Origin: CAYJAY01 sp964370715
Lineage (GTDB): Bacteria > Bacillota > Clostridia > Oscillospirales > Ruminococcaceae
Assembly (NCBI GenBank): GCA_964370715.1
Contig: CAYJKJ010000005.1
Coordinates: 1-64,000, forward strand
DNA length: 64,000 nucleotides
Direction of reading: 5' to 3'
The notes beneath the pieces are model-generated. The model saw only the letters and a list, made by a program, of their open reading frames with translations, was not told where the DNA came from and ran no database searches. Below, piece after piece: positions 59,333-64,000 of this stretch; the stretch's first letter is position 1; every line of letters begins with the position of its first letter. A program made the translations under genes and the position numbers.

Positions 59333-61291
59333 TTAACGCATTTTTTGGAGTTTTGCTATTTTATCCCTAAGCGTTGCGGCATATTCGAATTCCAACAGTT
59401 CGCTTGCGTGTTTCATCTCTTTTGTTAACCGTTTTATGAGGTCTTCTCGTTCGGCTTTGGTTAGCTTTTTGCCTTGCGATTTGTCCTCTTGATCTTTGGA
59501 AGATATCTCGAGAATTTGATGAACCTCTTTTTTGATAGTTTTCGGAACGATACCGTTTTTCTCGTTATGCTCGGTTTGGATCTTTCTTCTGCGCTCGGTT
59601 TCGGTTATCGCTCGCTCCATAGACCCCGTCACGCTGTCTGCATACATTATAACTTCGCCCGAAACGTTTCTTGCCGCTCGGCCTATCGTTTGGATAAGCG
59701 AGGTTTCGCTGCGAAGAAATCCTTCTTTATCAGCATCGAGTATCGCAACCAACGACACTTCGGGGATGTCGAGACCCTCTCGCAAAAGGTTTATTCCAAC
59801 AAGAACATCGAATTCGCCAAGGCGAAGATCCCTTATTATCTCCATGCGCTCTATCGTGTCGATATCAAAATGCAAATAGCGAACCTTAACGTCGTGTTCC
59901 GACAAAAAGTCGGTCAGATGTTCCGCCATCTTTCTCGTTAACGTTGTTATTAGAACACGTTCTTTTTTATCAACACGGCGGTTTATTTCGGACAAAAGGT
60001 CGTCTATTTGACCTTCGGTTGGTTTAACCGTTATAACAGGGTCAACAAGCCCTGTCGGGCGAATTATCTGTTCAACGGTGCATTCGGAGTGTTCTTTTTC
60101 AAACGGCCCCGGCGTTGCGCTTGTATAGATAACTTGGTTGATCTTTTGATAGAATTCATCAAATCTTAACGGTCGGTTGTCGAATGCAGAGGGCAAACGG
60201 AACCCAAAATCAACAAGGTTTTTCTTTCTTGCATAGTCTCCGCCAAACATTCCTCGAACCTGGGGAAGCATTACATGGGATTCATCGACAAAGATTAGAA
60301 AATCTTCGGGGAAATAATCTAGCAACGTGAATGGTTGGCTTCCTTCGGGGCGGCCGCCCAAAACTCGAGAGTAGTTTTCGATTCCTTTGCACATCCCAAC
60401 TTCGCCCAGCATCTCGATATCATACATAGTTCGTTGAGCAATTCTTTGGGCTTCGATTAATTTTTTATTTTGAGTGAAGTATTCAACCCGCTGTTCCATC
60501 TCTTCGCGCAAAACTTCGAGCTTGTCTACAAGCGTTTGGCGGGGGATGATGTAATGGGAGGCGGGGTAGAGAGCGACATGGTTTAACACGGTTGCGCCCT
60601 GTTCCGACAGAACATGAACTTCGCTTATCTTTTCGATGGTGTCGCCAAAGAATTCAACCCTTATCGCTTTGTCGCTGTTATAGGCGGGGAATATCTCGAC
60701 AACATCGCCACGAACACGAAATTTGTTGCGCTCGAACCCTATGTCGTTGCGCTCATATTGGATTTCGACAAGCCTTTTAAGGAGATAATCTCGTTTCATC
60801 TCGATGCCGGGGCGAAGCGAGACTATCATGTTTCGATAGTCTATCGGGTTGCCAAGGGTGTAGATACAACTGACGCTCGCAACGATTATAACATCTCGGC
60901 GTTCCGAAAGCGAGGCGGTTGCGGAATGGCGCAGTTTGTCGATCTCGTCGTTGATTGCGCTGTCTTTTTCGATATAGGTGTCGGTGTTTGGTATATACGC
61001 TTCGGGTTGGTAATAGTCGTAGTAGGAGACGAAATATTCAACGGCGTTTTCCGGAAACAGCTGTTTAAATTCAGAGCAAAGCTGGGCGGCGAGCGTTTTG
61101 TTATGCGCCAAAACGAGGGTTGGGCGGTTGGTGTTGGCGATGATGTTCGCCATCGTGAACGTTTTTCCGGAACCCGTTATGCCCATAAGGGTCTGTTCCC
61201 GCTTTCCCTCTAAAATTCCCCGAGAAAGCTTTTCGATAGCCTGGGGTTGATCCCCCATCGGCTTGTATTCCGAAACTAATTTAAAATCCAT
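59333..61291 (-). CDS. uvrB: Excinuclease ABC subunit B
   Basis: 652 aa, full length. Walker A 'GITGSGKTFTMANI'; 'YYDYYQPEAYIPNTDTYIEK' is the beta-hairpin that probes DNA strands; helicase motif 'FVDESHVMLPQ'; motif VI 'QTIGRAARN'; C-terminal UVR motif 'KEMKHASELLEFEYAATLRD' for UvrC contact. First gene of uvrB-uvrA. Promoter and a possible LexA site lie at 61359-61404. uvrC is not in the window. Confidence 0.98.
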   Translation of the reverse strand: MDFKLVSEYKPMGDQPQAIEKLSRGILEGKREQTLMGITGSGKTFTMANIIANTNRPTLVLAHNKTLAAQLCSEFKQLFPENAVEYFVSYYDYYQPEAYIPNTDTYIEKDSAINDEIDKLRHSATASLSERRDVIIVASVSCIYTLGNPIDYRNMIVSLRPGIEMKRDYLLKRLVEIQYERNDIGFERNKFRVRGDVVEIFPAYNSDKAIRVEFFGDTIEKISEVHVLSEQGATVLNHVALYPASHYIIPRQTLVDKLEVLREEMEQRVEYFTQNKKLIEAQRIAQRTMYDIEMLGEVGMCKGIENYSRVLGGRPEGSQPFTLLDYFPEDFLIFVDESHVMLPQVRGMFGGDYARKKNLVDFGFRLPSAFDNRPLRFDEFYQKINQVIYTSATPGPFEKEHSECTVEQIIRPTGLVDPVITVKPTEGQIDDLLSEINRRVDKKERVLITTLTRKMAEHLTDFLSEHDVKVRYLHFDIDTIERMEIIRDLRLGEFDVLVGINLLREGLDIPEVSLVAILDADKEGFLRSETSLIQTIGRAARNVSGEVIMYADSVTGSMERAITETERRRKIQTEHNEKNGIVPKTIKKEVHQILEISSKDQEDKSQGKKLTKAEREDLIKRLTKEMKHASELLEFEYAATLRDKIAKLQKMR

Positions 61292-61358
61292 CTATTTAAT
61301 ATGTTCCTTGTCTTTAATAAATAAAAATAACATAGAATTTTCTATGAAAACAGCAAAA

Positions 61359-61404
61359 CAAATATATGTTTGTTTTATTATACCACATTTATTTTATAAT
61401 ACAA
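61359..61404 (-). promoter_or_regulatory. uvrBA promoter with possible LexA site
   Basis: Leftward -35 TTGTAT (61404-61399), 16 bp, -10 TATAAT (61382-61377), start near 61370. The 14-mer CAAACATATATTTG (61372-61359, minus strand) covers that start and matches 11 of 14 positions of the Gram-positive LexA box CGAAC-N4-GTTCG type. The promoter is convincing; the LexA site is tentative. Confidence 0.55.
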
Positions 61405-61492
61405 TATAACAACCGGATTTTCCAAATATAACTTTTTTAAAGGGCTGTTTGATAAATATGTTAATTTAAAGCTTTTTAAAAGGTATTGCCTG

Positions 61493-61521
61493 TTGACATA
61501 ACGATTAGTTGGGGATATATT
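61493..61521 (+). promoter_or_regulatory. Promoter of the 154-aa membrane protein gene
   Basis: TTGACA (61493-61498), 17 bp, TATATT (61516-61521), start near 61528. It rules out translation starts upstream of that point. Confidence 0.8.
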
Positions 61522-61554
61522 TATATTAAAATACAGGAAAGATTGTTAAAGATT

Positions 61555-62019
61555 ATGAAACAACCGAAATATATAACAGAGTTTTTAAGTTGGGTTTTGT
61601 TTTGGGTTGGGGTTTTGTTTTTCTCGTCTTCAATGGCGGTTAACGTTGCAATCTCAAATTCAAACGATATCTTGATGTTGACAAAGCTTGCGACGGCTTA
61701 TGATGTTTTAATAATGGTGTTTTATGTTGCTATTTTTTCAAGCACGTTTTTGCGGTTTATCGTTAAAACAAAAGAGAGAACCTTTGCTTCAACCCTCGAA
61801 GAAGGAACAGAGGTCGAGGGGGAAGTTTTAGAAATTCTGAACTTAAAATGGTTGCGAAACAAACAGCCGTTTCCCATCAAGATAGTCTATAGCTATAGTT
61901 TGTTTGGGGAACAGCATCTAGCTAAAAGCCATATATTATGGGATATAACCGACATAGACGAGGGGGATATTATATATGTTTATGTTGGCAAAACCGGAGC
62001 GTCTGCCGTTGATTTATGA
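61555..62019 (+). CDS. Unrecognised membrane protein, DUF3592-like shape
   Basis: 154 aa from ATG 61555 (27 nt after the predicted transcript start; CAGGAAAG is 13 nt upstream; a TTG at 61543 is an alternative start). Two membrane helices (~10-30 and ~45-67), then a soluble beta-rich part: 'GTEVEGEVLEILNLKWLRNK', 'FPIKIVYSYSLFGEQHLAKS', 'GDIIYVYVGKTGASAVDL'. The arrangement resembles DUF3592-type proteins, but I do not recognise the family with certainty. Function unknown. Confidence 0.7.
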   Translation: MKQPKYITEFLSWVLFWVGVLFFSSSMAVNVAISNSNDILMLTKLATAYDVLIMVFYVAIFSSTFLRFIVKTKERTFASTLEEGTEVEGEVLEILNLKWLRNKQPFPIKIVYSYSLFGEQHLAKSHILWDITDIDEGDIIYVYVGKTGASAVDL

Positions 62020-62180
62020 TTATAAATTTAAAATATAAATTTTCTTTTTTTGTTGCTATATCTTTTAAAATTAAATATGATATTTTTTTTCAATTTTAAA
62101 CTAAAAAAAGCTACACATTATGTTGAATTTGTGGTAAAATTAAGAGCAAACTAAAAAATGTATAAGCGGAGGTAAGAGAT

Positions 62181-64000
62181 ATGGAGAAGGGACATTTTAC
62201 AGAAAAACTACGATACAAATTTGATAACCTAATGGCAAAGGGCGCAGTTGCGCTTGTTGGGATGTTGTTTCTTGCAACAGCGGCAGTTATTCTTTTAGCG
62301 GGGATAGTTGCAGTTGTTTTTGGCAACGGAACGCTTGGTGAAAACGTTTGGGCCAGCATTATGCACACAATCGATGCAGGAACAATTACGGGAACCGAAA
62401 CAAGGAATTTGCCGTTTTTGATCATCATGTCGATCGTTACATTGTGTGGGCTTTTTGTAACGAGTATTTTAATCGGTATTATAACAACAGGGTTTGAGGA
62501 AAAACTCAACACTCTAAGAAAAGGTAACTCAAAAGTTATCGAAAAAAACCACGTTGTTATTTTGGGATTCAACGAAAGCATCTACACGATTATTTCGGAA
62601 CTCGTTATTGCTAACGAAAACAAAAAAAGACCGTGTATTGTTGTTCTTTCGGAACAGGATAAAGAAACGGTTGAACTTGCTATTGCAGAACAAGTTGACC
62701 TTAAAAACACGAGGGTTATCTGTAGAACGGGAAGCATAACCGATAGCTTTATGCTTAAACAATGCTCAATTAGCCATAGCCGTTCGATCATAATCAACGA
62801 ACAAAATGACTTTATGACAACCAAAGCTATTTTGGCTATCAATAGCTATTTGAAAGAAAACAGTTCTTCGAAATTCTATCCCCACATCGTTGCAACGCTT
62901 AACGAACAAGAAAACTTTGCGGCTGCCGAGATAGCGGGGGAAGGCAACGTTGAACTGATATTGATAACCGATGCGATTTCGAGGATTATCGCTCAAACTT
63001 GCAGACAACCCGGTATATCAAACGTTTTGATAGAGCTTTTCAACTATGACGGAAGTGAGCTTTATTTTGAAAATTTTGAGACCCTTGCGGGCAGAAGTTT
63101 TGCCGAAGTTTTGAATATGTTTGAACACGCAACGGTTCTAGGTTTTAAAAGAGAGAGCAAGATATTCTTGAACCCCGATAAAAATCAAAACCTTATATCG
63201 GGGGATAAAGTTCTTCTTCTTGTCGAAGATGATGGCATGGCAAAACCGCTATCACAAGCTAAAGTTGTTGAGGACATCGAAAGCAAACGTTCCGACCATA
63301 AAGTTGAGATAGGAAAACGAAACATTCTTGTTCTTGGAGCAAACGAAAAATCAAAAGCAATTTTAACCGAACTCGACAACTATCTTGCTAGCGGTTCGCT
63401 TGTAACGGTAGCGACCGAGCAAAAACTTGCGATACAGGACGAAATTCAAGATAACTTTAAAAATATCTCGATTAAATGGATCGAATGCGACATTAACTCT
63501 CGTTTGGTTTTGAACCAACTAACAGAACAGTCGTTTGACCATCTCTTGCTACTTAGCGATGACGAAATCGACCCCGAAACTTCCGACGCTATGACGCTTA
63601 TGAAGCTTATACACCTTAGAGACATAGCGCAAAAACACGGGAAGAAATTTGACATAACCAGCGAAATCAAAAACGAAACAAACCAAAAACTAGCTCGTGT
63701 TGCAAAGGTTAACGACCTGGTTGTTGGAACAAGCATAGTTAATCTTATCCTTTCGCAGATTTCAGAAAACAGGGATCTTTCAACGGTGTTCAAAGAAATC
63801 CTTCATGTTGATGGTTCAGAGATACATATTAGAAAAGCCGAAAACTATGTTAAACTAAACACCGAGATGGATTTCTATGATGTAACGGAACTTGCGAAAG
63901 ACCAAAATGAAATCGCTATTGGATATAAAAAACAACGTGGGGATAGCTTTGAGATCGTAACAAATCCGGCGAAGTCCCAAAAGATAACGTTTAGCGCTAG
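62181..64000 (+). CDS. CASTOR/POLLUX-like ion channel protein, cut by the window edge
   Basis: ATG 62181 follows GCGGAGG; 606 codons are visible and the frame is open at the right edge. Two N-terminal helices flank a pore-like segment ('GENVWASIMHTIDAGTITGT'), then 'IIMSIVTLCGLFVTSILIGIITTGFEEKL'. Two RCK/TrkA_N-like Rossmann regions follow ('HVVILGFNESIYTIISEL' and 'NILVLGANEKSKAILTELDN'). This layout is that of CASTOR/POLLUX/DMI1-related channels, which also occur in bacteria. Probably a ligand-gated cation channel; the ion is not inferable. The first Rossmann motif is GFNES rather than the classical GxGxxG. Confidence 0.85.
   Translation, partial: MEKGHFTEKLRYKFDNLMAKGAVALVGMLFLATAAVILLAGIVAVVFGNGTLGENVWASIMHTIDAGTITGTETRNLPFLIIMSIVTLCGLFVTSILIGIITTGFEEKLNTLRKGNSKVIEKNHVVILGFNESIYTIISELVIANENKKRPCIVVLSEQDKETVELAIAEQVDLKNTRVICRTGSITDSFMLKQCSISHSRSIIINEQNDFMTTKAILAINSYLKENSSSKFYPHIVATLNEQENFAAAEIAGEGNVELILITDAISRIIAQTCRQPGISNVLIELFNYDGSELYFENFETLAGRSFAEVLNMFEHATVLGFKRESKIFLNPDKNQNLISGDKVLLLVEDDGMAKPLSQAKVVEDIESKRSDHKVEIGKRNILVLGANEKSKAILTELDNYLASGSLVTVATEQKLAIQDEIQDNFKNISIKWIECDINSRLVLNQLTEQSFDHLLLLSDDEIDPETSDAMTLMKLIHLRDIAQKHGKKFDITSEIKNETNQKLARVAKVNDLVVGTSIVNLILSQISENRDLSTVFKEILHVDGSEIHIRKAENYVKLNTEMDFYDVTELAKDQNEIAIGYKKQRGDSFEIVTNPAKSQKITFSA

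Noticed and set aside
1..64000. CRISPR arrays, tRNA/rRNA genes, prophage or intact IS
   Set aside because: No regularly spaced repeats, no tRNA cloverleaf or rRNA sequence recognised, and the only mobile-element trace is the fragment at 8552-8770.

Overview
The window looks like chromosome from an anaerobic, endospore-forming member of the Bacillota (Clostridia-like). Three things support this. There is a sporulation coat-basement cluster (spoVM, sipL, spoIVA). There is anaerobic energy metabolism: NfnAB-type electron bifurcation, a Na+-pumping oxaloacetate decarboxylase and a GTP-type PEP carboxykinase. The DNA is AT-rich with strong Shine-Dalgarno sites and many TTG/GTG starts. I see no rRNA, tRNA, CRISPR array, prophage or intact insertion sequence. 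Species cannot be named from the sequence alone.

Layout. 1-584: end-cut lipoprotein. 978-8341: carbohydrate uptake locus (YesM/YesN-type two-component system, binding protein, two permeases, GH172/DUF2961 hydrolase), followed by a degraded IS1182-like transposase fragment. 8797-18852: HlyC/CorC membrane protein, large sensor-EAL protein, EamA exporter, PHP phosphoesterase, MFS transporter, ABC-F ATPase. 18935-21168: nfnA-nfnB. 21337-24860: spoIVA, sipL, a 28-codon spoVM and an unrecognised 50-aa membrane protein. 25051-29573: orphan type IV pilin-like protein, then an overlapping MMPL / heptad-repeat pair. 29682-33909: SirTM-class sirtuin, zinc macrodomain protein and flavin/Fe-S protein in one operon, divergent from an HxlR regulator, with a dihydropyrimidinase beyond. 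34089-46352: GH3 enzyme, lipoprotein, rplM-rpsI, chemoreceptor, diguanylate cyclase, DivIVA-like Q/P-rich protein, M23 lipoprotein, XRE-membrane protein, typA. 46570-53346: alpha/beta hydrolase, then oadA-oadG-BCCP-oadB-pckG. 53581-61291: Cache-EAL-PAS protein and uvrB-uvrA. 61555-64000: small membrane protein and an end-cut CASTOR/POLLUX-like channel.

How the genes work together. The 0.98-8.3 kb locus senses, imports and hydrolyses a furanoside-type sugar; the ABC ATPase must be encoded elsewhere. The oad-pckG operon can turn PEP into pyruvate through oxaloacetate, gaining GTP and a Na+ gradient. NfnAB balances ferredoxin, NADH and NADPH. Three c-di-GMP proteins (one probable cyclase, two probable phosphodiesterases with degenerate GGDEF domains) and one chemoreceptor point to surface/motility signalling.

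The most unusual block is 29.7-33.9 kb. It is a protein ADP-ribosylation writer/eraser pair (SirTM plus Zn-macrodomain) without the lipoylation partners (GcvH-L, LplA2) of the known operons. It is instead joined to a split-barrel flavin/ferredoxin protein and controlled, by inference, by a cysteine-bearing HxlR regulator through two promoters that share one -10 region. Starts, promoters and hairpins were read by eye; no homology search or folding program was run.
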